Assembly (NCBI RefSeq): GCF_002994745.2
Contig: NC_037092.1
Span: forward strand, 1,647,501 to 1,711,500
Direction: 5' to 3'
DNA: 64,000 nt
Origin: Rosa chinensis
Taxonomy: Eukaryota > Streptophyta > Magnoliopsida > Rosales > Rosaceae
Part shown: piece after piece, positions 11,518 to 22,146 of the stretch
Position numbering within the stretch: position 1 is the first letter of the stretch
Layout: the number at the start of each line of letters is the position of its first letter
Program-made: the position numbers and the translations under genes
The notes under the pieces: model-generated
The model's input: only the letters and a program-made list of their open reading frames with translations
Databases searched by the model: none
Told to the model about the DNA's origin: nothing

Positions 11518-12576
11518 ATGAGTAACCTGAACAAATTGGACTTTGCTCCATTGGGAACAACTGGCTCTGGATATCACAGGTGGGTTCGTGATATCCGCCA
11601 GCATCTCAAGGCTGTAGGAATCTTGGATATGATTCTCGAGCCTAGCCAGGACGTGATAACTGTTGAGCAAGCTCAAGCTTTGGAAGCAAATAGAGCAGCC
11701 TTAGAGGCAAATAAGGCGAAAGCCATCATCCTAATGACTCGTCATATGGATGATTCGCTCCAGTACGAGTATATGAATGAAGAAGACCCCAGAAGGCTGT
11801 GGGTCTCACTCGAAGAAAGATTTGGCAACGTCCGTGACTCCCTGCTTCCTGACCTAGAAGTGAGATGGCATAGCCTCCGCTTCTGTGATTTCAAGTCAGT
11901 TCTTGACTACAGCTCGGAAGCACTTCGCATTAAATCCTTCATGGAATTCTGTGGTAAAGAGATCACAAATGCGATGTTGATTGAGAAGACTCTCTCTACT
12001 TTCCCCGTCTCTGCATTGATGGTTGCTAAGAACTATCGAATCGATGTTACTGCAAAACGAATCACAAGGTTTCATGAACTCATTGAAGTTATGAATGTAG
12101 CTGAAAAGCATGACAACATCCTTGTTAAGAACTATAATTCGAGATCCGTGGGAACAGAACATATTCCGGAATCCAATTATAGTCGCGCCCCAAAGAAAGG
12201 GCGCCAAGAGCGAAACCCTAATCTTAGGGATACATTTGGACGTTCTGCTCCATATAATCGCTCTACTTGGGAAGGTAACCGCCAAAATAGGCGAACACGG
12301 AACCGAAAAGGTCAACGTGGAAAGAGAGAGGGAGGCAACGCCTCTGGCCATGTTGGTGGCGCCACCAACACTAAGAGCCATCTAAATGACGCTTTCAAAG
12401 CGCCTCAATCAATGGAGTTTGAGCAAAGAGATGTATGTTCTCGATGTGGAGTGTCTGAGCATTGGGCACACATTTGTAGAGCTCGTGAAGAACTTGTCAC
12501 CGCCTACAAAGCATATTGTGAAGCAAGAGAAGCTCACTATGTGGAACAAGAAGATCAAGAAAATGATCTAGAGTGA
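11518..12576 (+). CDS. Copia Gag protein, intact
   Basis: This is an open frame of 352 codons. The ATG at 11518 follows a polypyrimidine tract and 'cag', so the gag mRNA could be spliced to this start. The N-terminal two thirds look like the UBN2/DUF4219 retro-copia gag fold (FxxLGTTGSGYHRWVRDIRQHL near the start; 'EDPRRLWVSLEERF' about residue 95). This is followed by a basic, Arg/Asn-rich linker and one CCHC knuckle, CSRCGVSEHWAHIC. The protein packages the element RNA in virus-like particles. No aspartic protease (D[ST]G) follows in frame. It is the only part of the element without stops, which suggests selection, recency or both. Confidence 0.85.
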   Translation: MSNLNKLDFAPLGTTGSGYHRWVRDIRQHLKAVGILDMILEPSQDVITVEQAQALEANRAALEANKAKAIILMTRHMDDSLQYEYMNEEDPRRLWVSLEERFGNVRDSLLPDLEVRWHSLRFCDFKSVLDYSSEALRIKSFMEFCGKEITNAMLIEKTLSTFPVSALMVAKNYRIDVTAKRITRFHELIEVMNVAEKHDNILVKNYNSRSVGTEHIPESNYSRAPKKGRQERNPNLRDTFGRSAPYNRSTWEGNRQNRRTRNRKGQRGKREGGNASGHVGGATNTKSHLNDAFKAPQSMEFEQRDVCSRCGVSEHWAHICRAREELVTAYKAYCEAREAHYVEQEDQENDLE

Positions 12577-12800
12577 AGGGTTGCAGACTACAAATCTGGC
12601 TGGAATCAATAGATCGCCAATTCTGTTTAAGTCTTTATTTTCCAAGAGATGTAGGCGATTGCCATATTACCTTTATTGGATTAGATTTTCTTTGATCATA
12701 GAAACAATGATGTACTCCGTTGGCTTATGAATAAAATTTCGAGTTCTTTTCATTATGACTCAATTTTGATTCTAAGCATATTACTTTGTGACTACGATGG

Positions 12801-15800
12801 CTAGGCCATCATTATTAATTCAAGGACATGGAATAGCCCAAGTTCCCCTTGCCAAAAGGCACCTTGATTATTGTCGCAAAAGCTCTCTACATAGGGAAAA
12901 TCACACCTATGAATAGCCAACGAATTCCATGCGAAAATGCATGTAGAGAACGGAAATGAGTTCCTTTGCATTACCTCTAATGATTGCGAACAAAGACGCA
13001 TCTTAGAGAAGTTTATGTGTCTCCCTATTGGACTTTATGTCACTATTCGAGTTATTGAATCCAATAAAGTTATGAGAGAAGATCTCTTGGATTTAGACAC
13101 ATATTGGCTTTGTCACGACATGATAGGTCATCCTAGTCATGATATGATGATCCGTCTACAAAAAGACTTCACACGGACATCTTTTCTCTCGAGCGAAATG
13201 AAGCATGAATCAAAAGTTGATTCTTAGACTAAGTGTGACCGACGCTGCTGCCTAGGGCACCGCCTCCGTCCACCACCAGCCTAGGGCTGGCATAGTCCCT
13301 ATCCATGACTCCATGGATGGCATCCATCATGGTGATGGCGCCCTAGGTGATGCTGCAATCACCAACTTGCTTCAAAATAGCGTTTCAGACGCTCAGGCCT
13401 AACCAAAATTCTCATTGGTTGCTTCTAAAGCCTCTCGCTCGTTTTACTAAGCCCGTTCCTTAGGGAAATTAGGACTGAGACCGTCCTATGCAAAGGATAT
13501 GACAATACTCATTATGTTCTTCCAAAGAATCCGTAGGGATTTTGTGGATTGATTCAACCAACTTGCGGACGCTTAAATATTTCATGATGTTGGTTGACAC
13601 GCAAACACACTGGTCACGTGTTGTGCCATTGTCCACTTGTAATGCTGCATATGCTACACTCCTAGCACATATCATACAACAACGGGCTCACTCCCCAAAT
13701 CATCCTATTCAGTCAATTGGATTTAACTATGCTAGTGAGTTTACATCGAAAGACTTTCGATGGATATTGCAATGGGTTTGATGTTGGACATCATATTCCC
13801 ACGAGCACACCCAAATGGTCTCGCGGAAACGACTACGATGGTAGTCCGAACATTGGTAATGCGCACCAATCTTCTTCCATCCGCTTGGGGTGATGCAATA
13901 TCGCATGCAGCTATGCTAATTCGTCTACGACCTAATGCCACTCAATGTACCTCTGCGTTACAGCTAGTGACTGGGTACACGTCTTTTGTACTTACGCACA
14001 TTTGAGTGAGCCATTTTTGTGCCAATTACGCCGCCACAGCGCTCTATGATGGGTCCTTACAGACGAATGGGCAACTACGTTGGATTTGGGACTCCAACAA
14101 TCGTCCGCCTCTTAATGCCCTTGCAAGGCGATCTCCTTACCGCTAGATTTGCGGGTTGTCACTTTGATGAGACAGTCTTCCCGTCGTTAGGGGGAGATAA
14201 GAACACGGATGTTCAGCAGGAACAACAGGGATTGTCGTGGCCTGTCCCCATTATGTCTCATCCCGATCCCTGTCAAAGTGACGAGATCAAACAAATATGC
14301 TGCAAACATGCCTGCAAGGAAGGACGTCCCTATGAGAGGACGTAGCGCCGCCCTACATGGAGGTAGGCATGGCGCCAATGCCAAAGAAAGTGGCACTCTG
14401 GCGTTACAGGCCATGGCCCCAGCTAGGATGCGTGGAAGGCCCGTGGGTTCGAAGGATACTTTGGCACATTCCAATCCTTTGATCATCAAGACTCAAAATC
14501 CGTCTCATGAGTATCTTCCGGGTTATGGTTATCGTTGGGGGACGCCTCAACGTCAAACCCTATTCCTGAGAATATAGAGCTCTATGAAACTTACACTAGT
14601 GTACATGAGACGTGGGATAGAAACTCCATCATAATTGATGATGTAGTTACGCATTTTGTTGCGCATGAGTTTGCTGAGTCCGATGATATCGAACCACGCT
14701 CCGTTGATGAATGAATGCCAACGTAGAGAGTTTTTGGCCTAAATGGAAAGATGCGATCCAGGTTAAGATGGATTCTCTAACGAAGAGGAAGGTTTTCGAG
14801 CTAGAGATGCTAACACCTCCTAATATAAAACCTGTTAACTAATGGGTCTTCGTTAGAAAGCGTAGTGAGAAAAAGAGATGGTAATCTCGCCTTATGGCGC
14901 AAGGCTTCTCACAAAACGCCCTGGAATCGACTACGATGAGACATATTCTCTCGTAATGGATGTCATTGCACTCCACTACCCTGTCAGTTTGGTAGTTTCC
15001 GAATAACTGAACATGCAGCTTACAAATATGGTCACTACGTATCTCTATAGGGATCTAGATACGGAATATACATGAAGGTTCATGGTGAACTTCATTTACC
15101 CAAGTCAAGTGGCTCTAGACCATGAAGCGCGTTTACAAAGAGGTTGAAACGCTCACTAAAGTGACTACTTGATTGGGAAGGGATATGCCCACGCGTTTCT
15201 ATAACAAGTTTCAGATTCTATCGCGGTTCATGTTGTTTGAGATGAAGGATTTTGGGAGAACACGATTATGTCTCGGTTTGGAACTTGAGCATCGTGTCGA
15301 TAGATGCTTAGGCATTTTGACAAGGTCAAGCCTTCAAGCACCCCCATGATCGTCCGTAGTCTTGATCCTGAAAAGGATCATCTTCGTCAAAAGGATGATG
15401 ACGAAGATGTGCTAGAGGCAAAAGTGCCTTACTTAGTACAATAGGCGCATTATTGTACTTATCTCAATGCACAAGACCAGACATCTCATATGTTGTGAAC
15501 TTGTTAGCTAGATATAGCTCTGCGCCAACGCGACGCCATTGAATTGGTGTAAAAGATATCTTTCGATATTTGAGATATACGATTGATATGGGCTTGTTCT
15601 ATCCCTACGAAGAGATGATGGATTCGGACCCATCACACACCAGAAACGCCGCCAACGCTGGCCTGCGTTCTCTATCCCCATTCCAAAACGACATGTGTTT
15701 TGGAAGGTTTTGCTGATGTTGGGTATTTGTTTGACCCACACAATGGTCATTCCCAATCCGGTTAAGTGTTCACCATGGGAAAAGACCGTGACATCTTGGA

Positions 15801-16150
15801 GGTCTACATAATAGACCCTAGTCGCTATATCTTCGAACAATGCAGAGATCATTGCTCTTCACGAAGTGGTTCGTGAATGTATATGGATTGGATCCATAAT
15901 TACGCATATTCGAACAATTGTGGTTTGAAGTCTACCACATATGAGCCTACGAGCATTTAGGATAATGCTACTTGTTTTGAACAAATGAGGCAAGGCTACA
16001 TTAATAGCGATAACACCAAGCATAATCAGCAACAACAGACACTCCTCGAGATCAAAGTGAACTAGGTTCGATCTGAGGACAGTGAGGCAGACTTGTTTAC
16101 TAAGTCATTGCCCAATTCCACGTTCGAGAAACATGTGGCAAGAATTGGCT
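12801..16150 (+). pseudogene. Degenerate copia pol (pre-integrase, integrase, RT, RNase H remnants)
   Basis: Pieces of pol can be followed through all three plus frames. The pre-integrase histidine/zinc region is at about 12937-13227 (CHDMIGHPSHDMM). The integrase core runs from about 13542 to 14005 (DTQTHWSRVVPLST; PNGLAETTTMVVRTLVMRT). The post-integrase conserved block is at 14019-14200 (HFDETVFPSLGGDK). RT and RNase H fragments with frequent stops lie at about 14720-16130. I do not see a YxDD catalytic motif in a readable frame, nor a protease. The gene cannot make a working polyprotein. Confidence 0.85.
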
Positions 16151-16354
16151 TGCGGAAATTATCTGAACTCCCATGATCGTAGTCATCAGGGGGAGGCACA
16201 GACATCAGGGGGAGATGTCTACATGTTCACCTCGAAACGTGAAGGGTGTGTTGTGCTCTTTTTCCCCTTCGACCGAGGTTATTTTTGTCCCACTGGGTTT
16301 TTGTTACTCGGCAAGGTTTTTAACGAGGCAACGAGAGAAGCACCGCGTTTGGGC

Positions 16355-16368
16355 AACACAAGGGGGAG
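16355..16368 (+). promoter_or_regulatory. Polypurine tract of the copia element
   Basis: The purine run ending 'aagggggag' directly abuts the TG of the 3' LTR. This is the plus-strand DNA priming site expected in a functional template. Confidence 0.8.
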
Positions 16369-16586
16369 TGTTGAAGGAAAACCTAATTTGTGTTTAGCCC
16401 AAACTCTAGGTTACTTGACCTAGTGGTAATAGGATTTAATTATAAGGATCTAGAATCCTAATCAATGTAGAATTACTTTCCTTGTATGATTGAGATTCTA
16501 TGCATTGTAATCCTCTATATAAAGAGGCCCCTATTATCAATGAGAATACACAGCAAATTCCTCTCAAATTCAGTTTCTCTACAACA
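16369..16586 (+). repeat. 3' LTR of the copia element
   Basis: It is 218 bp and identical to the 5' LTR except for T at 16443 (G at 10248). It is followed by the target duplication gtatt. Confidence 0.93.
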
Positions 16587-16615
16587 GTATTAGATATTTC
16601 GTTAATTGGAGCACA

Positions 16616-16962
16616 TTTTAAAAAGAGAAAATATTACAAACAGTACCCGAACTAAAGTTCATTCTTAACTTAAGTACCCGACTATGCAAAACTATTACTT
16701 TGGTACCCCAAGTTTGAAGTCCGACCCAAGAATGGTACACGCCGTCCATCACGGCGTTAACTAGCTAACCACGTGGCATATTTTGAGGGCCCTCATGGTT
16801 TGTCACGTAGGAAAGACTTGACGCTGTGATGGACGGCGTGTACCATTCTTGGGTCGAGCTTCAAACTTGGGGTACCAAAGTGATAGTTTTGCATAGTCGG
16901 GTACTGAAGTTAGGAGTTGGTCTTAGTTCGGATACTGTTTGAAATATTTTCTCTTTTAAAAA
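16616..16962. mobile_element. Mutator-type MITE (329 bp) with long terminal inverted repeats
   Basis: The element runs from 16625 to 16953, between exact 9-bp duplications ttttaaaaa (16616-16624, 16954-16962). The ends are GAGAAAATATT and its complement. The inverted repeats extend about 140 bases with roughly 90% identity and leave a short unpaired centre (about 16765-16810). No coding capacity. A 9-bp target duplication with long TIRs is the Mutator/MULE signature. It inserted only 24 bases beyond the copia target duplication. Confidence 0.9.
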
Positions 16963-17815
16963 TTATGTTTTGCTAATAATGAAATTAAGAAATATGAAAG
17001 TTTGAATAGAAATGGGGCTTCACATGATTTTGCAAGTTGCAAGGTGTCATGGAGGCATCTGTAGAATCTAATGGCTCCGGAACATGCTAAACATTATTAA
17101 CACTATTTTTTCTTAAAGTTCTCCTCTACCAAAAGCTCACTATTAGTAGAGCATGATTTTTTGAACATGTTTCAATTGAAGGACCACCGAACTGTCGAAT
17201 CATGAGTATTTTTTTTATTTTTATGAATTTATTGTTTTCTAACTTTGAAAAACCTTGAAAAGAATTGGTGTCATCATTTTTTAGTTCCATTAGTTTGAGA
17301 AATATTTAAAGTTTATTATTCGAGTGTGAAAAAAATTTGGTGAAAAAATAAGAATACACGATCTTGTCCAAATTGTGGACTTATAGCAGGTTTTTTTTTT
17401 CTTGGATCCAATTTCCACGAAATTAAGACATAAATTGCATGTAATTAGTTTATAGTAATTTAAATAGCATTGTCGGAGAAAATATGGCCAGTATTAGCCG
17501 TCATAATCAATAATCACCGCTACACTACATTTTCCAGTGCCATTCCTTTTACTTGGAGGATTCCTTCACTTCTCTCAGTTTAGACAACATTTTCCAGTAC
17601 CATTCCTTTTACTCGTAGGATTTCCATCAACTTTCTTACCTTAGGACTTCTTTTCCTTGTAGAGAACTGTATCCCAATTCTTATAATAATCCCAAGGCAA
17701 TTGAGTGCTTGTTTATTCATATTATTATGTTACCCTTCCAAAGAGAAGACCATAGGTGAAAACAAACATCATAATTTAGGGTGAATTAGAGTACTTTGTT
17801 CATCATCGATCAAGC
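16963..17815. other. Spacer and promoter region of the first SIN3-like gene
   Basis: This is AT-rich DNA. At 17525-17650 a segment of about 60 bases is present twice in tandem ('acattttccagtgccattcc' near 17527 and 'acattttccagtaccattcc' near 17588, each followed by 'ttttact..aggat'). A third copy lies upstream of the second SIN3-like gene at 20651. This shared promoter-proximal block supports origin by tandem duplication and may hold common regulatory sites. Confidence 0.6.
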
Positions 17816-19246
17816 ATGGTTCCACTACCCGAAAAAGAGTATTCCGCAGAGCCGCAGATGATGAAGGAGAAGAGCGCAGGAGAAGAGGCCAGCAGCACCA
17901 AAGCGTCATGGGAGAAGCGCTCCCTCGAATTTATTGACTCCTTGAGGAACTTCCCATGGTTCAAGGAGTATCAGAACCTCATGAAAGACTACAAGAACAA
18001 AGAAATCGACTTGGCAATTTTGGTGGAGAAGATGGTGGAATTGTTTAAAGGGCGCCAGGAGTTGATAGCAGGGTTCAATAAATTCTTGCCAGAAACATGT
18101 CAAATTACCCTACCAGCACCAACGCTACTACCTAGGGTTAGAATTGTTTGTCAAAAGAGGAAGCGCAGCGATGATAGTGCTAGTGATAGTGATGGTGGTA
18201 TTGACGGTGGAGCTAACGACTCTAAGATTCGAAAAGTTATCAGGTGTGATTACAAGACTGAGGGAAGGTTTCGCGACAAAGATAAGGAAAGTGACGAAGG
18301 TCACCATGTTTTCTTGGGACACGAATCCCCAACTCTGTCACCAAGACCTAGGATTACAGTTCTTTCAAACAAGGCGAAGAACAATGATGATAGTACCACT
18401 GATTGTGATGACGCTGGATCTATAGATTCTAAACTTCGGAAAGTTATTGCTTTTGTGAACAAGGTCGAGCAAAGGTTCCGCAACAACAATGATGATGGTG
18501 GTGACGATGATGATACTTGTCAATCCTATATAGAGTTTTTCTTGGATATGGTCTGCAAAAGGAACAAATCATCACCCAATAGGTCTATCGATGCTGATGA
18601 AGAAGAGCTTCAGATTTACAAGAAGGTTGCAACACTTTTGGAAGGCCACTCGGACTTAATTGATGAGTTCACCCAGTTTTTAACTGAAGTGCCTAGAGTC
18701 GACTCCATCATTGATTTCCGTAAGTGCAAGACTTGCACTCCAAGCTACCGTCTTTTGCCAAAAAATTTCCCCATTCCTGCTTCTACCAAAAGATCGAAGC
18801 TAGCTTCTGAAGTATTAAATGATCGTTGGGTATGCGTTAACACTAGTCCTAGTACTACTAGTTCTACTTCAAGAGGAGGTGGACGACGCATAAACGGCAA
18901 ATCGCAGCATGAGCAAGAACTATTAGACTGGGAAGAAGAAAAGTATGAACATGATATGTTGGAAGAGTATGTGAATTCGGCCGCAAATAATATCGCAACG
19001 CTAATAAAAGAGATCAAAAACGAGAGTCCGACGGAGATTTATCTTGAAGAACATCTCACGGAGATGAATTTGAGGTGCATTGAGAGATTGTATGGTCTGC
19101 GAGGGCGTGACATGGTTGATTTGTTGAAGAACAATATTCAAGCGGTTTTGCCTGTTTTATTAAGACGGTTGAAGCAAAAGCAGAAAGAACTGAAACGAAA
19201 ACGGTCTGATCTAAAACAAGAGTGGGCTCGTTTATTTCCTGAGTAA
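17816..19246 (+). CDS. Truncated SIN3-like protein A (two PAH domains plus HDAC-interacting region), intronless
   Basis: This is a single open frame of 476 codons. In order: a paired amphipathic helix domain at residues 36-92 (LMKDYKNKEIDL...VELFKGRQELIAGFNKFLP), an acidic linker, a second PAH at about 209-293 (KVIAFVNKVEQRF...LLEGHSDLIDEFTQFL), then the Sin3 family HDAC-interaction block at 301-470 (CKTCTPSYRLLPKNFPIP; LNDRWVC; LTEMNLRCIERLYG). Full plant SIN3-like proteins are about 1,200-1,400 aa with a third PAH and a long C-terminus. This one stops right after the interaction block. SIN3 scaffolds join DNA-bound repressors to histone deacetylase. A short form could bind partners without assembling the whole complex. 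Residues about 104-160 and 174-226 look like an internal duplication not present in copy B. The start ATG follows a non-coding leader and aligns with copy B. Confidence 0.88.
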   Translation: MVPLPEKEYSAEPQMMKEKSAGEEASSTKASWEKRSLEFIDSLRNFPWFKEYQNLMKDYKNKEIDLAILVEKMVELFKGRQELIAGFNKFLPETCQITLPAPTLLPRVRIVCQKRKRSDDSASDSDGGIDGGANDSKIRKVIRCDYKTEGRFRDKDKESDEGHHVFLGHESPTLSPRPRITVLSNKAKNNDDSTTDCDDAGSIDSKLRKVIAFVNKVEQRFRNNNDDGGDDDDTCQSYIEFFLDMVCKRNKSSPNRSIDADEEELQIYKKVATLLEGHSDLIDEFTQFLTEVPRVDSIIDFRKCKTCTPSYRLLPKNFPIPASTKRSKLASEVLNDRWVCVNTSPSTTSSTSRGGGRRINGKSQHEQELLDWEEEKYEHDMLEEYVNSAANNIATLIKEIKNESPTEIYLEEHLTEMNLRCIERLYGLRGRDMVDLLKNNIQAVLPVLLRRLKQKQKELKRKRSDLKQEWARLFPE

Positions 19247-20901
19247 CGTCGATGTCGTTAAGTGCATTTTTCATTGTAATTGTACAAGTTGGCAGTTGCC
19301 AAGCAGATTGAGTTTCTGAGCAATTCTTTGAATATATGTACTACTGCTTATAACACTCACTCAATACATACAGTAGATCAAATTTGGGCAATCCCAAGCC
19401 TAGTTTTATTTTCAGACTTTGTTTGAATCAAGGGTGGGAAGAAAAGAGAGACTCATGCTAGCTAGGAGCAGCATATACAAGCAACTGATCAGCAAGGGCT
19501 ACAGACATACATAGCCTAAGATTTTTTTTTTTTCCTCTATTTCGTTCTTTGGATGATGAAAAGAAGTACATGTATAATGAATGATTGAACGATTACCTTC
19601 TTTAATTTTTATTTTTATTGCTACATAGATTTTCCAATCCAATTAATAGACTGTCAAGCTCAAACTCATGCCAAATGAATTCATCAGGTTGCTATATATG
19701 TTTGTTTGAAATGCAATTTTTGTTTGACCAAAAGATATATTAGTGTTAGGTTTATCATTAACTTTTAGAGCAAAAACTCGATCGATCGCTTACTTAATAA
19801 TTATTTTCAATGCATTTTCCTCAATTTAACAATTCATTTTATTGCAATTTAGGGTATAAACTAGTTGAGTCAAGGCGAATATTAAGTTGATCAAGCTTGA
19901 CTCATTTATTTTGTAATGAGTAACTATTTTTTTTTCAAGTGGTTTGTTTTTTCCCATATTGAGTTTTGTTCAATTGTGGAACTTGATCTTAAATTTGTGG
20001 GAGTAAAATGTAGAAAAATTTGAAAATTTGAAATAATTTTTGCCAATGAACTTTCGTTGGTCATTTTTCCTTTTATTATACTTTTTTTATGAGAGGTTTG
20101 GCTCTTATCGATATCTTTTTATCGGCAAAGGTTTTGTTTTTTTTTTCTTCATTAAAACCTTTTGCCAAGGAAATGTTAATTTGTAGATCTTTTCTCCTTT
20201 TATTATTATTTTTAAGTGAGGTTTTTGCTGATGAATCTTCTCTTATCTTTCGCTTTTAATATGAATTTTTTATGAGAGGCTTTTACAAACTACTATTCGT
20301 CGGGTAATTTTTTTTGTTTTTGTTTATATATATGTCTATTTTGTTTATAATTTTTTATGAGACGCTTTGACTCTTTCATTGGTAATCCTTTTTGACTCTT
20401 TCATTGGTAATCCTTTTTGTTTTGTGAGAGAGGAGATATATATGGTCAACAATAACCAATTTTTTTTTGCATAAAACGTACTTGCATAACTGCTTTCTTT
20501 AACGTAACCACCTCCATCCTCATCAGGTGTAATAATTTTAGCTGAGTTTATTTACATTTATGCCTAGAAGGCTAGAAAAATTATATAAAAAGGAAAGTGT
20601 TAGCTGTCCTAATTAAACTCCTAATTAAACAGGGAACACCGCGCCGAGACAACATTTTCCGTGACCCATCCTTTTACTTGAAGGATTCCTTCACCTTCTC
20701 ACTTTAGGAATTCTCTTCATGTACGGATTGGTAGCCTCAGCTTAGCTATATAGTGAAAAACAAAGTAAAGTGAGAGCGTACATATGCATTCATTCTCTAT
20801 TTCTCCTTGCTTTCTTATCTCTTCTAAAAAGATTCAAACAGAGAACCGATAGGTCAGTTGTTCATAGTTTGAGTTTTCTGTACGTGTTGGAGTTGTTCAT
20901 C
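19247..20901. other. Spacer between the two SIN3-like genes, including the promoter of copy B
   Basis: No gene is seen. It has T-rich tracts, a perfect tandem duplication of 25 bases ('gactctttcattggtaatcc' twice, 20372-20421), and at 20645-20712 a copy of the block found before copy A. The stretch 20770-20901 is open and in frame with copy B but begins with GTG and lies before the aligned ATG, so I treat it as leader. Confidence 0.6.
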
Positions 20902-22146
20902 ATGCTTCGATCAGACACTGTTCCGTTTCGACACAAAGAAGAGTACTCCAGTGAACCCCAGATGGTAAATTATGAGATGTTGAGGTTAGGAGGAGAGATT
21001 TTGAGGAAGGACAACTGCATCGAATATCTAAAGACCTTGCTGAACTTCAACTACTATGTCTACCACCACTTCGTCAATCTTATGAAAGACTTCAAGCCAA
21101 AAGGTGACGACTGTATTGAAACTTTGAAGCAGAAGGTGCAGGACTTATTTGAAGGGTGTCCGGATTTGTTATTAGGGTTCAATAACTTCTTGCCCATGAG
21201 ACATAAAATTAACGTCCCAATCTCAATAAAAGTCCAGACCGCCAGGAAACTCCCAATAGTTCTTTCTCGAAAGAGAAAGCACGACGATGATACTAGTGAT
21301 GTTGTTGATGATGCTGGATCTAATGACTCTAAGCTTCAAAAGGTGATCGGTTTTGTGAACAAGGTTAGAGATAGATTTCGCAACGATAGTGAGGAAGGTG
21401 ATGATGTTTTTCAGTCCTTTTTAGATATTTTCTTGAATTATCACTGCAAAAGCAACAAGTCCTCACCCAATAGAAACAAATTATCACCCAAAAAGTCCGG
21501 CAGTACTGCTGATGAAGATGAGCTTCAGATTTACAAGAAGGTTAAAGCACTTTTCGATGGCCACCCGGACTTGATTGATGAGTTCACTCACTTTTTACCA
21601 ACAGTGCCTTTACCTTCACTTTTCTCAGTCATTGATTTCGCTAACTGCGAGACTTGCACTCCAAGCTACCGTCTTTTGCCAGAGAGTTTCCCCATTCCTG
21701 CTGCCACCAAACGATCGAAGCTTGCTTCTCAAGTATTGAATGATCGTTGGATATGCGTTCCGAGTACTAATTCAAGAGGAGGAGGAGGAGGAAACACACA
21801 ACAAAACATGTTCGGGTGGGAAGATAAAAGGTTCGAACTTGATAGGAAGGTGAACACTGTCAGTTCAGCCTCAAAGAGTATCAAAAAGCTGCTGAAAAAG
21901 ATTGAAAAGGATAGTCCATCAGAGATCTATATTGAAGATCATCTCACGGAGCTGAATTTGAAGTGCATTAAGAGATTGTATGATGAGCAAGGGCTTAATG
22001 CAATGGATGAGCTGAGGAATAATATTCGAGGGGCTTTACCTCTATTGTTGAATCGGTTGAAGCAACAGGAAGAAGAACTGAAACAACGCCGATCATTTCT
22101 TAACCAAAAGTGGGCTCATCATATGAAAGTTTTTAATTGCAGGTAG
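20902..22146 (+). CDS. Truncated SIN3-like protein B, tandem paralogue of A, intronless
   Basis: This is an open frame of 414 codons from the ATG at 20902, chosen because the following residues (KEEYSSEPQM) align with the N-terminus of copy A (KEYSAEPQM). PAH1 is at about 38-99 (LMKDFKPKGDD...LFEGCPDLLLGFNNFLP). PAH2 is at about 145-232 (KVIGFVNKVRDRF...LFDGHPDLIDEFTHFLP). The HDAC-interaction block is at 246-405 (CETCTPSYRLLPESFPIP; LNDRWIC; LTELNLKCIKRLYD). It lacks the internal duplication of copy A and has a longer Ser/Pro/Lys linker (about 183-203). It lies in the same orientation, about 1.65 kb downstream of copy A. An intact frame in both copies after visible divergence suggests both are, or recently were, under selection. 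Whether they originated as a retrocopy of a spliced SIN3-like gene is an inference from the missing introns. Confidence 0.88.
   Translation: MLRSDTVPFRHKEEYSSEPQMVNYEMLRLGGEILRKDNCIEYLKTLLNFNYYVYHHFVNLMKDFKPKGDDCIETLKQKVQDLFEGCPDLLLGFNNFLPMRHKINVPISIKVQTARKLPIVLSRKRKHDDDTSDVVDDAGSNDSKLQKVIGFVNKVRDRFRNDSEEGDDVFQSFLDIFLNYHCKSNKSSPNRNKLSPKKSGSTADEDELQIYKKVKALFDGHPDLIDEFTHFLPTVPLPSLFSVIDFANCETCTPSYRLLPESFPIPAATKRSKLASQVLNDRWICVPSTNSRGGGGGNTQQNMFGWEDKRFELDRKVNTVSSASKSIKKLLKKIEKDSPSEIYIEDHLTELNLKCIKRLYDEQGLNAMDELRNNIRGALPLLLNRLKQQEEELKQRRSFLNQKWAHHMKVFNCR

Larger units (their letters stand above)
10169..16591 (+). mobile_element. Copia LTR retrotransposon, full structure, gag open and pol destroyed
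   Basis: LTRs of 218 bp at 10174-10391 and 16369-16586 both start TG and end CA. The element is flanked by the exact 5-bp target duplication gtatt (10169-10173, 16587-16591). The LTRs differ by one base that I can find (G at 10248, T at 16443), which indicates recent insertion. Internal order is leader, gag, pre-integrase zinc region, integrase, reverse transcriptase, RNase H, so it is Ty1/copia. The polyT/CT leader is long (about 1.1 kb). Gag is a clean open frame, while pol is broken by many stops and frameshifts. The combination of young LTRs and an old wreck of a pol implies the element was copied as a non-autonomous template by enzymes from a relative. Confidence 0.95.

Noticed and set aside
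11896..12381. 161-codon minus frame inside gag
   Set aside because: Shadow of the intact gag frame on the plus strand.
20770..20901. N-terminal extension of SIN3-like B
   Set aside because: It begins with GTG, looks like a translated leader, and copy A has no counterpart. The ATG at 20902 aligns.
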